Source of the DNA: Lactimicrobium massiliense
Lineage (GTDB): Bacteria > Bacillota_I > Bacilli_A > Erysipelotrichales > Erysipelotrichaceae
DNA: 64,000 bases
Assembly: GCF_900343155.1 (NCBI RefSeq)
Contig: NZ_OUNG01000002.1
Coordinates: 124,001 to 188,000, forward strand
Direction: 5' to 3'
The notes under the pieces are model-generated. The model was not told where the DNA came from, ran no database searches, and saw nothing but the letters and a program-made list of their open reading frames with translations. Both the position numbers and the translations under genes were made by a program. Positions 24,646 to 34,146 of the stretch are shown here, one piece after another (within the stretch, counting starts at the first letter, position 1; each line of letters opens with the position of its first letter).

Positions 24646-25215
24646 GTGATGCAGATCATATGTCGGGCAGACTGGAAAACAGAGGAGGGCTTCTTCGCTG
24701 CAGAACTTACATATTATATAAGGGTCTTACAAGCCACAGGACGAGGTATGCCTGATGTCATCCGTGCCAGGATATCCAGCCAGGATATTGCGGATGATCT
24801 GGTTCACTATGTTATTTTGTGCGAAGATAACTGGCACAGAAAGCTTCTATGTGTAAAGAATGCAATCAGCGTGAGACAGAGGGCAGTACAGAAAGAATTT
24901 ACCCGGCTGACTGACAATCAGAAGGATACATTCTGTAAAATGACTGGGGAGATATGCAGGGCAAATGAAAATCTGTGTTCCACCAGGCCGGATGTATGCC
25001 CTGTGTGAGGTACTGTGCATCCAATGCTTTACCGCCGGGATAAGAAGATCAGATGGTATTGCGGCAGCTGCAGTTTTAAGCTTGCGTATGTTTCACATAC
25101 AATCACTTTCAGTCTCAAAATCGCAAGAGATGTCTTTCTGGATACGCTGAATATGGTATCCATCAGGAAAAATGTAGCGTGTTTTCAACAGCAGTACTTT
25201 GCCTGGTCAAATTAA
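24646..25215 (+). pseudogene. Remnant of a zinc-ribbon transposase (IS1595-like)
   Basis: Two frames in the same phase (24646-25008 and 25015-25215) are separated by TGA. Read together they give LTDNQKDTFCKMTGEICRAN, then CPV-stop-GTVHPMLYRRDKK and WYCGSC. The TGA stands where the second Cys of a CPxCG...CGxC zinc ribbon belongs (TGC to TGA). The following SHTITFSLKIARDVFLD matches the stretch after the zinc ribbon in IS1595-type transposases, and the text stops at FAWSN where the catalytic domain should begin. The catalytic part is gone. It marks an old insertion at the border of the pilus island. Confidence 0.6.
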
Positions 25216-25270
25216 ATAGATTGAGTAGGAGCCTGTGTGTATGATTAATACAAATAACAGGAGAACAACT

Positions 25271-26872
25271 ATGAACTCAGCATCCTATCCCCGTATTCTG
25301 CAGAATAAACTTTATCTCTACCTGACAGAGTTTTTCTCTGGCATGGCTGTGATGGCCGTAGAGATTGGTGCCCAAAGACTGATTGCGCCTTATTTTTCCT
25401 CCTCTCAGATTGTGTGGACGATCATCATTGGCATGATCATGATTGCTATGGCAGCCGGCAATATATATGGAGGTAAAAAAGCAGACAAGGATCAGAATCC
25501 GGACAACCTCTATGGCAGAATCCTGTTTGCGGCCATCTGGCTGGCATTGATCCCATTTCTTGGAAAGTACATTATTGTTGGCATCTCAGCACTGGTCATC
25601 TTCTCGGTCAATGCCAATTATCTGATTCTTGCGGCTTTTGCTACCTGCCTGATTGTATTTGTGTTTCCATTGTTCCTGTTAGGCACAGTGACGCCCTCAC
25701 TGGCAAAATATACAATGCGCTCTCTGGAGGAAGGCGGCAGTGTGGTTGGCACACTGGGTGCGGCCAATACCATTGGCAGTATCCTGGGCACCTTCCTGCC
25801 GACATTTGTGACTATTCCCACCGTTGGCACCAGCATTACATTTCTGATCTTTGCCGGCATCCTGATTGCCTTATGCATCGTCTACTTCCTCAGCGAAAGG
25901 CGGGGCCAGAAGAAAAGCGTGACGGCAGCGATCCTGTTCATCGTCGCAAGCCTGCTGGGATATCAGACCAACTTTGCTTTCTGGGAGTCAAAAGACGGTA
26001 TTCTGTATGAAGGAGAATCAATATACAACTATCTACGTGTGCAGGATACGCCAACGGAAACGATTCTTTCTACAAATGTATTGTTTGGCGTTCAGTCACT
26101 TCTGGAGAAAACCAACCGTCTGACCGGCATGTATTATGACTATGCTCTGGCAGCACCATATATGGTGCAGAATCCAAAGGATGTACTGATCCTTGGCATG
26201 GGATCCGGCACCTATGCTCATCAGCTGAATAAATATATGCCGGGACTGAATATCTCCGGTGTGGAGATTGATGGCAAAATTACGGATCTTGCCCACAAAT
26301 ATTTTGAACTGCCTGAGACTATCCCGGTCAGTGAATATGATGGCAGGGCATATCTGAATGAGACAGATGACACGTATGATGTCATCATGGTGGATGCCTA
26401 CCAGGATATTACCATCCCTTTTCAGATGTCATCTGTTGAGTTTTTCAACAGTGTGAAGACACATCTCAAACCTGGTGGTGTGATGGTTGTAAACCTGAAT
26501 ATGCATGGTACCAGACAGGGAGGTATTGCCGACTGGCTGTCAGATACAATCGCTTCCGTATTTTCAAATGTTATGACAGTGGATGTGCCAGGCAACACCA
26601 ACAGAGAACTGTTTGCAAGTGATCAGGATATGAGTGCGCAGATGAAAAGCAGTATCAGTACGATTCTGTGCAGTCAGCTGAAAAAATTCATGCGTCAGGC
26701 ATCATCACAGATGTCCGTCTATCACAGCAGCGGCCATCTGTTAACAGATGACAAAGCGCCGGTAGAACTGTTAGGAATGAAGGAACTTGATAACATCATT
26801 CGTGAACAGGTACAGCCATATAAAGAGATTTACAAAGAGGAAGGTTTACAGGGTTTACTGAAATCATTCTGA
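25271..26872 (+). CDS. Membrane protein with spermidine-synthase-like domain
   Basis: This 533-residue fusion has an N-terminal half with about seven to eight helices (residues 15-230, beginning YLYLTEFFSGMAVMAVEIGA). The C-terminal half is an SAM-type fold of the spermidine synthase family: ILGMGSGTYAHQL is the cofactor motif, SGVEIDGKITDLA the acidic ribose contact and DVIMVDAYQD the catalytic-site strand. Such fused-MFS/spermidine synthase proteins are widespread; polyamine synthesis by them has mostly not been shown. The start ATG 25271 follows AGGAG; an in-frame GTG at 25235 is less likely. A terminator follows directly. Confidence 0.8.
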   Translation: MNSASYPRILQNKLYLYLTEFFSGMAVMAVEIGAQRLIAPYFSSSQIVWTIIIGMIMIAMAAGNIYGGKKADKDQNPDNLYGRILFAAIWLALIPFLGKYIIVGISALVIFSVNANYLILAAFATCLIVFVFPLFLLGTVTPSLAKYTMRSLEEGGSVVGTLGAANTIGSILGTFLPTFVTIPTVGTSITFLIFAGILIALCIVYFLSERRGQKKSVTAAILFIVASLLGYQTNFAFWESKDGILYEGESIYNYLRVQDTPTETILSTNVLFGVQSLLEKTNRLTGMYYDYALAAPYMVQNPKDVLILGMGSGTYAHQLNKYMPGLNISGVEIDGKITDLAHKYFELPETIPVSEYDGRAYLNETDDTYDVIMVDAYQDITIPFQMSSVEFFNSVKTHLKPGGVMVVNLNMHGTRQGGIADWLSDTIASVFSNVMTVDVPGNTNRELFASDQDMSAQMKSSISTILCSQLKKFMRQASSQMSVYHSSGHLLTDDKAPVELLGMKELDNIIREQVQPYKEIYKEEGLQGLLKSF

Positions 26873-26899
26873 CAGGGGAGAGATTCTCTCCTGTTTTTG
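26872..26899 (+). terminator. Terminator after the spermidine-synthase-like gene
   Basis: ACAGGGGAGAG pairs imperfectly with CTCTCCTGT, followed by T5. It begins on the stop codon. Confidence 0.75.
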
Positions 26900-27052
26900 T
26901 TCTTTTGTGCATATTCAACATTACTGAGCTTTCCATTTACAGACGGAAGTCATGAAACTGGCAACTGATGAAGATAATCCGGTGAAAACTACATTCCGAT
27001 GATATTTTAACCGAAATAAAATATAATAAGAGTAGAAGCGGAGGTAAAGATC

Positions 27053-28306
27053 ATGTATTTTCATCGTTCCATTGAAAAAACTATTGAAGAAGTAGGAAGA
27101 TCCTTTCCTTGCATTGTGATTTATGGATCGAGGCAGGTGGGCAAGTCTACTACGATCGATCATCTCTATGGTGAGAAGTATCAGAAGGTAACTTTGGATG
27201 ATATGGATGATCGTCTGCTTGCGCAAAGCAATCCCCGTTTGTTTCTGGAGACATATCAGTGGCCTTTGATTATTGATGAGATTCAGAAAGCATCGGGCCT
27301 TTTGGATGAGATCAAGAAAGTTATTGATGAACAGAGATTGAAGTGGATGAAAGAGGATGCACCGAGGCAGTTAATGTATATTCTGACGGGTTCCAACCGC
27401 TTTGAATTGCAGCAGGGAATATCAGATTCTCTTGCAGGCAGGTGCGGTGTAATAGATATGGCGTCTTTTTCAAGTATGGAGAAACAGAAGCTGGAAGAAA
27501 ACTGCTTTTCTCCTGAGATATCTTTCTGGATGAAACTGCAGAACAGTAAGAAGATTCCGTACCATACAAGAGCAGAAATCTTTGAGACAATCTTTCAAGG
27601 CGGAATGCCGGATGTTGTATCAGGTGCTGCAGAGCGCAATGCGTTCTTCAAATCTTATGTGAGTACCTATATAGAGAAAGATGTCAGAAAGCTGATCAAT
27701 GCCTCAAATGAATTGCAGTTTCGCAATTTCATCTCCATTGCTGCACTGCGCACAGCCCAGGAACTTCATTATGATGAGATTGCCGGATCGGTCGGTATAG
27801 ATGTGCGAACCTGTAAGAGATGGATCTCAATTCTGGAAACTTCCGGGATTATCTTTCTTTTGCAGCCATACATGGCAAATGTTTCCAATCGGATTATTAA
27901 AGCTCCAAAGATTTACTTTATGGATACGGGACTTTGTGCATGGCTTTGCAAATGGCCAAATGCCGAAATGCTGTCCAATTCAGCAATGAATGGAGCCTTC
28001 TTTGAGACGTATGTTGTCAGTGAAATCGTTAAAAATGCTTATGCATTCAATCTGGATCCGCATGATTTCCTGTATTACTACCGGGACACAGACATGAAAG
28101 AAATCGATCTTCTGTATGTCATCAGAGATCAGATCTATCCGATTGAGATCAAGGCAGGCATCCTGCCTGTACATGCCGCAAAGAATTTTTCCGTGCTGGA
28201 TAAATATAAGATGAAAATCGAGACCGGTCTGATTATCTGTAATACGGACAAGATACGGCCCATCAATGAAAAGGTCTATCAGGTTCCGGTGTATCTGCTT
28301 CCTTAG
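27053..28306 (+). CDS. AAA_14 ATPase with DUF4143 domain
   Basis: This 417-residue cytoplasmic protein has an N-terminal AAA domain with YGSRQVGKST (Walker A, about residues 24-33), PLIIDEIQKASG (Walker B with DEIQ) and LTGSNRF (sensor 1). A DUF4143 domain (about 190-380) contains the ending typical of the family, with YYYRDTDMKEIDLLY, a PD-(D/E)XK-like acidic patch. These proteins are common in gut Bacillota; their role is unknown and toxin-antitoxin or restriction functions have been suggested. It stands alone with its own upstream A/T-rich region and AGGTAAAG before the start. A decayed relative lies at 54216. Confidence 0.85.
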   Translation: MYFHRSIEKTIEEVGRSFPCIVIYGSRQVGKSTTIDHLYGEKYQKVTLDDMDDRLLAQSNPRLFLETYQWPLIIDEIQKASGLLDEIKKVIDEQRLKWMKEDAPRQLMYILTGSNRFELQQGISDSLAGRCGVIDMASFSSMEKQKLEENCFSPEISFWMKLQNSKKIPYHTRAEIFETIFQGGMPDVVSGAAERNAFFKSYVSTYIEKDVRKLINASNELQFRNFISIAALRTAQELHYDEIAGSVGIDVRTCKRWISILETSGIIFLLQPYMANVSNRIIKAPKIYFMDTGLCAWLCKWPNAEMLSNSAMNGAFFETYVVSEIVKNAYAFNLDPHDFLYYYRDTDMKEIDLLYVIRDQIYPIEIKAGILPVHAAKNFSVLDKYKMKIETGLIICNTDKIRPINEKVYQVPVYLLP

Positions 28307-28485
28307 CAGTGCGCAGAACCAATGCTGCGAACCATTCTGGTGATTTTCCACTTACTGTGTGGAAATTTCTCGTCTGCCCCTGGATCTATCAATCGAAAAG
28401 CTGCTAGCAAATTGTCTATTAGTTTTGCATGGAAAGTCGTCCATAAATTTGCCAAAGCGTCTTTTTCTCATCGAAGAATTGCGGC

Positions 28486-28491
28486 TATAAT
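28486..28491 (+). promoter_or_regulatory. -10 element directly before the zinc-ribbon gene
   Basis: TATAAT lies six bases before the ATG at 28498. Transcription would begin at or very near the A of the ATG, so the mRNA may be leaderless. The -35 region is weak. Confidence 0.4.
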
Positions 28492-28497
28492 ATTCGT

Positions 28498-28995
28498 ATG
28501 GATATCTTTGGAAAAATTGTGAACTGGTTTCGAAAGGAAATTGAGATTATCAGGCTGCAGTGGCAGATTCATACGATGAAGGGGCAGCTGAGCCATATTT
28601 ATGAGAAGCTTGGTGAGGATTATGTGGCGGTACACCGCAATGATCCGGATGATCTGAATGCGGATATGATTCAGGAAGCGGTTCGTCTGCAGAAGGGAAT
28701 CAGAGAGAGGCAGTCATCGATTGATGAGATGCGTGGTATTGTGCGCTGTGCTGCGTGTGGAGAGCGTATTCCCAATGGATCTTTGTTCTGCCCGTACTGT
28801 GGCATGAGACAGCCGGAGCAGAAGGTCAAGGTGGTGCGGTATTGTCCGGAGTGCGGTACGAAGCTGGAAGTGGATGAAGTGTTCTGTCATCACTGTGGGG
28901 CAAGGATTCCGCAGGATGATGCAGTGACAGAGGAAATTGTGCTTCATCAGAATCAGCCTGAAAAGAAAGTTGAGGAGAAGAGACCGCTGAACTGA
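28498..28995 (+). CDS. Zinc-ribbon protein, unknown function
   Basis: This 165-residue protein has a helical N-terminal half (about residues 1-75, charged, no membrane helix). Two zinc ribbons follow: CAACGERIPNGSLFCPYCG and CPECGTKLEVDEVFCHHCG, each with two CxxC pairs. The acidic/basic tail ends EEKRPLN. Such double-ribbon proteins often act as adaptors or in nucleic acid binding, but no specific family is recognised. No ribosome binding site is seen and the -10 element is adjacent, so a leaderless start is possible; an internal ATG (MKGQLSHIYEK) is the alternative. It ends 10 bases before the response regulator start and may be co-transcribed with it. Confidence 0.7.
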   Translation: MDIFGKIVNWFRKEIEIIRLQWQIHTMKGQLSHIYEKLGEDYVAVHRNDPDDLNADMIQEAVRLQKGIRERQSSIDEMRGIVRCAACGERIPNGSLFCPYCGMRQPEQKVKVVRYCPECGTKLEVDEVFCHHCGARIPQDDAVTEEIVLHQNQPEKKVEEKRPLN

Positions 28996-29005
28996 GGCGG
29001 CCTTT

Positions 29006-29671
29006 TTGTCAGTTATGCCGGTTATTCTGCTTGTGGAAGATGATGCCTCCATTCAGAGTTCATTGTCTTTGTTTCTGAAAGAAAATGGGTATGAGGTGCT
29101 GTGTGCAGGTACAGCCGCAATGGCAGGACAGCTTGTGGGAAAAGACCTTGATCTGATTCTGCTGGATGTGACGTTGCCGGATGGCGATGGCCTGTCTTTT
29201 TTCCGTTCTCTGGATAAAGAGATTCCGGTCATCTTTCTGACAGCGCGGGATGATGAAAGTCTGCAGATTCAAAGCTTTGATCTGGGGGCGGAGGATTATG
29301 TGGAAAAGCCTTTTTCACCACAGGTGTTGCTGAGCAGGATCCGCAATGTATTAAGAAGACGGCATCAGGCGGCACCAGTTGTGATTGATGGGCTTGTCAT
29401 TGATATGGACACGGCACATGTGTCCCGTGATGGAAAAGAGATTGTGTTATCCGCAATGGAATACAAGCTGCTGCAGATCTTTCTGGATCATCGCGGAAAA
29501 CTGCTCAGCAGGGAATTCCTGCTTGATGAGATCGTGGAATGCTGCGGCGACTATGTGAATGACAATACCCTGTCTGTCTATATCAGGCGGCTTCGCAGCA
29601 AGATTGAGAAAGATCCTGTGCATCCGGTGATTCTGCAGACAGTCAGGGGATTGGGGTACCGGCTGTTATGA
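29006..29671 (+). CDS. OmpR-family response regulator
   Basis: This 221-residue protein has a receiver domain with the acidic pair in LLVEDD, the phosphoacceptor Asp in LILLDVTLPDGDG (Asp54 from this start) and Lys in EDYVEKPF. A winged-helix DNA-binding domain (about 130-221) contains NTLSVYIRRLRSKIE. TTG 29006 has GAGG eight bases upstream; ATG 29015 gives the more usual N-terminus MPVILLVEDD but its ribosome binding site is far. The gene overlaps the histidine kinase start by four bases. It probably controls the exporter genes next to it through the direct repeat at 30683. Confidence 0.9.
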   Translation: MSVMPVILLVEDDASIQSSLSLFLKENGYEVLCAGTAAMAGQLVGKDLDLILLDVTLPDGDGLSFFRSLDKEIPVIFLTARDDESLQIQSFDLGAEDYVEKPFSPQVLLSRIRNVLRRRHQAAPVVIDGLVIDMDTAHVSRDGKEIVLSAMEYKLLQIFLDHRGKLLSREFLLDEIVECCGDYVNDNTLSVYIRRLRSKIEKDPVHPVILQTVRGLGYRLL

Positions 29672-30666
29672 AGATCTTTCATAATCCGGAAATCCGTAAA
29701 GAAGTGCTTGCGGCTTTGCTTGTGATCATCGTGCTTTGTACGTTGGGCTTTCTTTACGATGTATATGCAGGCATGCTTGTGCTGGGATGCGGAGTTCTGC
29801 TGTTTCTGACTGGCTTATACTTTGCTGTGCATCGCTATCGTGCCATTGCCAGACTGTCAGAGGAACTGGATGAGGTACTTCATGGCAAAAGGGAGATCAT
29901 GATTTCTGATATGCAGGAAGGGGAGCTGTCTGTTCTGCAGAATGAGATTGCCAAGACAACGATGCAGTTAAGAAGTCAGGCGGATCATCTGGAAGAGGAT
30001 CGAAAGATGATGACAAGGGCACTGGCGGATATTTCACATCAGCTGCGTACGCCGTTAACGGCATTGCATCTGAATCTGCAGCTGCTGCGGGATGAAAAGA
30101 TGTCTGCAGAACAGCAGAAACATATCCGCCGTGAGATGCAGAGATCCCTGCATCATATGGAAAGTCTGGTGGAACAGCTGCTGAAGATGTCAAAGCTGGA
30201 TGCCGGCACGGTACAGATGAAGAAGCAGAAGATTTCTGTATCTGACTTGCTGGAGCAGGCAATGGAAAGTCTGCGCACTGCTTTGGATCTGAATGGGACA
30301 GAGGTAAAAAAGGATATTGGCAGTACGCAGGTTGTGTGTGATGTGTACTGGACTGCAGAGGCACTTGGCAACATCATTAAAAACTGTATGGAACATACGG
30401 GTGAAGGCGGCAGAATCACCATCACGGCCAGACAGACACCGTTGTATACCGAGATTGTGATTCATGACAATGGGACAGGCTTTGATGAGGAAGACCTGCC
30501 GCATATCTTTGAGCGATTTTATAAGGGAAAGAATGCATCACCCAATGCGGCTGGCATTGGTCTTGCGCTGGCTCAGGCAGTCATTTCCCGGCAGGATGGC
30601 ACGATTCAGGCGATGAACGATCATGGTGCCTGCTTTGTGATACGCTTTTATACCCAGACAATCTGA
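29668..30666 (+). CDS. Sensor histidine kinase, two membrane helices with almost no external loop
   Basis: This 332-residue kinase has two N-terminal helices (about residues 12-30 and 34-52) joined by only a few residues, so it has practically no extracellular sensor. That is typical of intramembrane-sensing kinases linked to peptide-antibiotic exporters. The HisKA box is ADISHQLRTPLTAL with His124. The ATPase domain shows NIIKNCMEHT (N-box), DNGTGFDEEDLP (G1) and AGIGLALAQ (G2). It is encoded in overlap with the regulator and just ahead of the ABC exporter, which may serve as the real sensor, as in Bce-type modules. Confidence 0.88.
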   Translation: MKIFHNPEIRKEVLAALLVIIVLCTLGFLYDVYAGMLVLGCGVLLFLTGLYFAVHRYRAIARLSEELDEVLHGKREIMISDMQEGELSVLQNEIAKTTMQLRSQADHLEEDRKMMTRALADISHQLRTPLTALHLNLQLLRDEKMSAEQQKHIRREMQRSLHHMESLVEQLLKMSKLDAGTVQMKKQKISVSDLLEQAMESLRTALDLNGTEVKKDIGSTQVVCDVYWTAEALGNIIKNCMEHTGEGGRITITARQTPLYTEIVIHDNGTGFDEEDLPHIFERFYKGKNASPNAAGIGLALAQAVISRQDGTIQAMNDHGACFVIRFYTQTI

Positions 30667-30682
30667 TGCGATCTTAAGATTC

Positions 30683-30699
30683 TTGTCACTGTTTTGTCA
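30683..30699 (+). promoter_or_regulatory. Direct repeat, candidate response-regulator operator
   Basis: TTGTCA occurs at 30683-30688 and 30694-30699, 11 bases apart. This one-turn spacing is typical of tandem half-sites bound by OmpR/PhoB-type regulators. The site lies between the kinase stop and the exporter gene start, where a second promoter would be expected. Confidence 0.45.
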
Positions 30700-30742
30700 T
30701 TCTGAAGATGGATGATACAGGTGTCAAAGGAGGAAGACACAG

Positions 30743-31432
30743 ATGGAAATCTTGAGAACAGAAGATCTGACCAGGATCTATGGGGAGGGAAATAATCAGA
30801 CGGTTGCCCTGGATCATGTCAGTTTCAGCGTGGATAAGGGGGAGTTTGTTGCCATTGTGGGCTCTTCCGGTTCTGGCAAATCAACCCTGCTGCATCTTCT
30901 GGGAGCGGTAGATCGGCCAACATCGGGCAAGGTGTATCTTAATGGGCAGGATGTATATGCCAATAATGAAGACCAGCTGGCTGTATTCAGACGGCGTGAG
31001 GTAGGCATCATCTATCAGTTCTATAATCTGATTCCGGTCCTGAATGTAGTGGAGAATATGACGCTGCCGGTATTAATGGATGGCAGAAAGGTGGATCAGA
31101 ACAGGCTGGACGAATTGCTGCGGATATTGCAGCTGTCAAACAGGAAGTACAGTCTTCCCAATCAGTTGTCGGGTGGCCAGCAGCAGCGCGTTTCCATTGG
31201 CAGGGCGCTGATGAATATGCCGGCGATTGTACTGGCGGATGAGCCGACGGGCAATCTGGATTCGAAAAATTCACAGGAAATTGTATCGCTGCTGAAGTAT
31301 TCAAATCGCACCTATGAGCAGACCTTGATCATGATTACGCATGATGAGAATATTGCCCTGCAGGCAGACCGGATCATGACAATTGAGGATGGGCGCATTG
31401 TTTCTGATGTGCGCAGGAAGGCGCGCGTATGA
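30743..31432 (+). CDS. ABC exporter ATP-binding protein (MacB/BceA type)
   Basis: This 229-residue ATPase has Walker [14 protein letters not shown]-loop [10 protein letters not shown], signature LSGGQQQR, Walker [14 protein letters not shown] and H-loop ITHDENIA. The DEPTGNLD form is typical of the family that partners FtsX-type permeases. It has a strong ribosome binding site (AAAGGAGGA). Its stop overlaps the permease start (ATGA). The neighbouring two-component genes suggest a role in resistance to, or sensing of, cell-envelope-active peptides. Confidence 0.9.
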   Translation: MEILRTEDLTRIYGEGNNQTVALDHVSFSVDKGEFVAIVGSSGSGKSTLLHLLGAVDRPTSGKVYLNGQDVYANNEDQLAVFRRREVGIIYQFYNLIPVLNVVENMTLPVLMDGRKVDQNRLDELLRILQLSNRKYSLPNQLSGGQQQRVSIGRALMNMPAIVLADEPTGNLDSKNSQEIVSLLKYSNRTYEQTLIMITHDENIALQADRIMTIEDGRIVSDVRRKARV

Positions 31433-34143
31433 ATATCTTTGCAAGATATGCGGCCCGCACCATGAAGAAAAATCATACCAGAACACGGATTACGTGGATT
31501 GGCATGATTCTTTCCATGGCCCTGTTTACGGCGGTGATCGAAGGCGCATTCAGCTGTGTACAGTGGCTGAAGAATACTGTAAGGGAACAGGACGGTTCCT
31601 TTGAAGCTGTCTATCATGCCCAGGATTCTGACAGTGCAAAGATGGTGGCGGATGACAAAGAAGTCAGAGAAGCTTTGATGATGCAGATCAATGGCTGGGC
31701 AAAGATTCCTTCTGCAAATGACTATAAGCCGTATCTGCTGATTGAATCCGGAGATCTGAATTCTTCTCTGCTGAAGGTAAAGCTGACATCCGGCCATCTG
31801 CCTGAAAATGAGAATGAAATCATTCTGCCGGAGAATATGAAAAGTTATATGGCAGATCCTTATGACATTGGTGAGAGTCTGACGGTAGATGTCGGCACGC
31901 GCACTGATAACGGCAAAGTGATGAGTGATCTGGATATCCTTGATTATGGCAAAGAAGAGATCGTTGATGCTTCTGCAAAGACCTATACGGTGACGGGCTA
32001 TTATGAAAGACTGAGCACAGAGGCAGAGAGTCTTTCCTGTCCCGGCTTTACTGTCTTTACAAAAGGCGGTGATGCCATAGGTGTCAATGTGTACGTGACA
32101 TTGAAGAATATCCGGCATCTGAAATCGTTCATGCAGAGGGTACCGGATGAAAGTCTGCTGACGCTTCATAGTGATCTGACCAGGTTTGATGAGCCGGCTC
32201 TTGGCGGTGTTTCTGACAGTCTTTTGGCTGTTATCAGAGGACTGGCAGCGATCCTGATTGGTCTTGTCATGGTTGGCTCTGTTTCCCTGATCTACAATGC
32301 GTTTACGATTTCAGTATCAGAAAGACAGAAGGAATATGGCCTGCTGAAATCGATTGGCGCTTCACGTGCCCAGATTCGTTCAACTGTACTGTTTGAAGCA
32401 TTGATGACTGGTGCTGCCGGCATCATCCCGGGCATTGCAGTTGGTCTTCTTGGCACCGGCATTACCCTGCATCTGATGTCAGGCACACTGACTGCTTTAC
32501 GATCTGGTTCAACTGCATCCCTGCATCTGATTATCAGCTGGAAAGGACTTCTGCTGGCCAGTGCTATCTGTATGGCAACGGTACTGACCGCTGCCTGGAT
32601 TCCTGCTCACAGGGCTATCAGGGCAACCCCAATGGATGCCATCCGTCAGAAAGATGACATCAGAATCCGTAAGAAATCTCTGCGTACTCCAAAGTATATT
32701 AAAAAGCTGTTTGGACTGGAAGGTGTTCTGACATCCCGCAATTTCCAGCGCTCCCGCAAAAGATTCCGGACAACCATTCTGTCCCTGAGCGTTTCGGTCG
32801 TACTTTTTGTCAGTGCTTCTTCATTCTCATTGTATCTGCATAAAACCATGCAGCTGGAGTACAGCACTAATCCATATGACATTATGGTACAGATGGTCAG
32901 CAATTCACCTGTCATTGATGCCGGCAGCGTAAATGAGGTCTATGACAGCATGAAAAGCTGTGGTGATGTGACATCCGGCATGTACTATTCTGCAGCAAGT
33001 CCGTACCAGTTACTCATTGATCCCAGTCTGCTTACGGCAGAAGCCCTGCAGCTGACTGACAGCACAGGCAGTCTGATTCCGCTGCATTCCAGCCAGTTTA
33101 TCTTTGTGGACGATGATTCCTTCAGGCAGATGCTGCGGGACAATGGTCTAACAGAAACAGAATACTTCCATGCGGATCAGCCGCTTGGCCTGTTCTATAA
33201 CACGGAGCTGGCTGTAAATGAGGATGGCAAAACAAAAGAAATTCAGGTTGTCAGAAGCAATAGGGACTTTACGGTTTACAATCGTGCCATCAGACAGATG
33301 GAGGGCATGATTTACGGCGGTTCTGACACCATCAATGGTGAAGAATACATATTGTATTATGATGATGACTATATACAGTCGATGCAGGAGGAAGGAAAGT
33401 CCCTGGATCCTGTCAGAGCAAAGAAGATACCGGCAGATCAGGTGCAGATTCTGATTCCGTTCAGGATTGGTGCTGTGATTTCCTCCTCAGAGATTTATGA
33501 AAGCATTGGCTACCGGACTTCTGGCATTATTTATCCAATGTCCATGCTTGATGCCGTTGCACAGATGAATCAGGCTGACAGCCAGTATACCAGTTCCAAC
33601 AATGTGTGGATGCAGTTTGCGGCAAAAGACCATGCCAGTACGGCAAAGATCATGACGGATGCGGCCAATGAGATGAGCAGCAGTCTGACGGTCACGGATA
33701 TGACGGCTTCAAGGCAGCAGGAAGAGTCCTTTATCTTTATGATCTCAGCACTGAGCTATGCCTTCATTACTCTGATTGCCCTGATTGCGACTGCAAACAT
33801 CTTTAATACGATCTCTACGAATCTGCAGCTGCGCAGGAAAGAGTTTGCCATGTTAAGATCTGTGGGCATGACCATGAAGAGCTTCCGGAAGATGCTGTAT
33901 GAAGAGTGTCTGCTCTATGGCTTACGTTCTTTGATCATCAGTATTCCCGTGTCTGTTCTTGTTACATATGGCATCTATCTTTCGGTTCGCAACAAGATGG
34001 ACTTTGGCTTTATTCTGCCATGGAAGGCCATTCTGATTGCCGTCATTGCCATCTTTGCCTCAGTTGGCGCAGCCATGCTGTATGGCGGCAGGAAACTGGC
34101 TAAAGAAAACCTGGTAGAAGCGCTCAGAAACGAGAATGCTTAA
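31429..34143 (+). CDS. FtsX-type ABC permease, duplicated
   Basis: This 904-residue permease appears to have two FtsX units. Each has a membrane helix, a large external domain and three further helices: helix near residues 20-40, external part to about 260, helices about 265-400 (with SVSERQKEYGLLKSIGASR), then a second helix near 445, external part to about 765, and helices about 770-900 (LQLRRKEFAMLRSVGM). The two ERQKEYGLLKSIG/RRKEFAMLRSVG loops contact the ATPase. At 904 residues it is longer than BceB (about 650), so a VncS/VncR-linked or lipoprotein-type exporter is as likely as a bacitracin exporter. The substrate is unknown. Confidence 0.85.
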   Translation: MNIFARYAARTMKKNHTRTRITWIGMILSMALFTAVIEGAFSCVQWLKNTVREQDGSFEAVYHAQDSDSAKMVADDKEVREALMMQINGWAKIPSANDYKPYLLIESGDLNSSLLKVKLTSGHLPENENEIILPENMKSYMADPYDIGESLTVDVGTRTDNGKVMSDLDILDYGKEEIVDASAKTYTVTGYYERLSTEAESLSCPGFTVFTKGGDAIGVNVYVTLKNIRHLKSFMQRVPDESLLTLHSDLTRFDEPALGGVSDSLLAVIRGLAAILIGLVMVGSVSLIYNAFTISVSERQKEYGLLKSIGASRAQIRSTVLFEALMTGAAGIIPGIAVGLLGTGITLHLMSGTLTALRSGSTASLHLIISWKGLLLASAICMATVLTAAWIPAHRAIRATPMDAIRQKDDIRIRKKSLRTPKYIKKLFGLEGVLTSRNFQRSRKRFRTTILSLSVSVVLFVSASSFSLYLHKTMQLEYSTNPYDIMVQMVSNSPVIDAGSVNEVYDSMKSCGDVTSGMYYSAASPYQLLIDPSLLTAEALQLTDSTGSLIPLHSSQFIFVDDDSFRQMLRDNGLTETEYFHADQPLGLFYNTELAVNEDGKTKEIQVVRSNRDFTVYNRAIRQMEGMIYGGSDTINGEEYILYYDDDYIQSMQEEGKSLDPVRAKKIPADQVQILIPFRIGAVISSSEIYESIGYRTSGIIYPMSMLDAVAQMNQADSQYTSSNNVWMQFAAKDHASTAKIMTDAANEMSSSLTVTDMTASRQQEESFIFMISALSYAFITLIALIATANIFNTISTNLQLRRKEFAMLRSVGMTMKSFRKMLYEECLLYGLRSLIISIPVSVLVTYGIYLSVRNKMDFGFILPWKAILIAVIAIFASVGAAMLYGGRKLAKENLVEALRNENA

Positions 34144-34146
34144 CAT

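Noticed and set aside
25006..25008. Selenocysteine at the TGA of the zinc-ribbon remnant
   Set aside because: The position is a structural zinc-ribbon Cys, the catalytic domain is missing, and no SECIS-like hairpin was recognised directly after the TGA.
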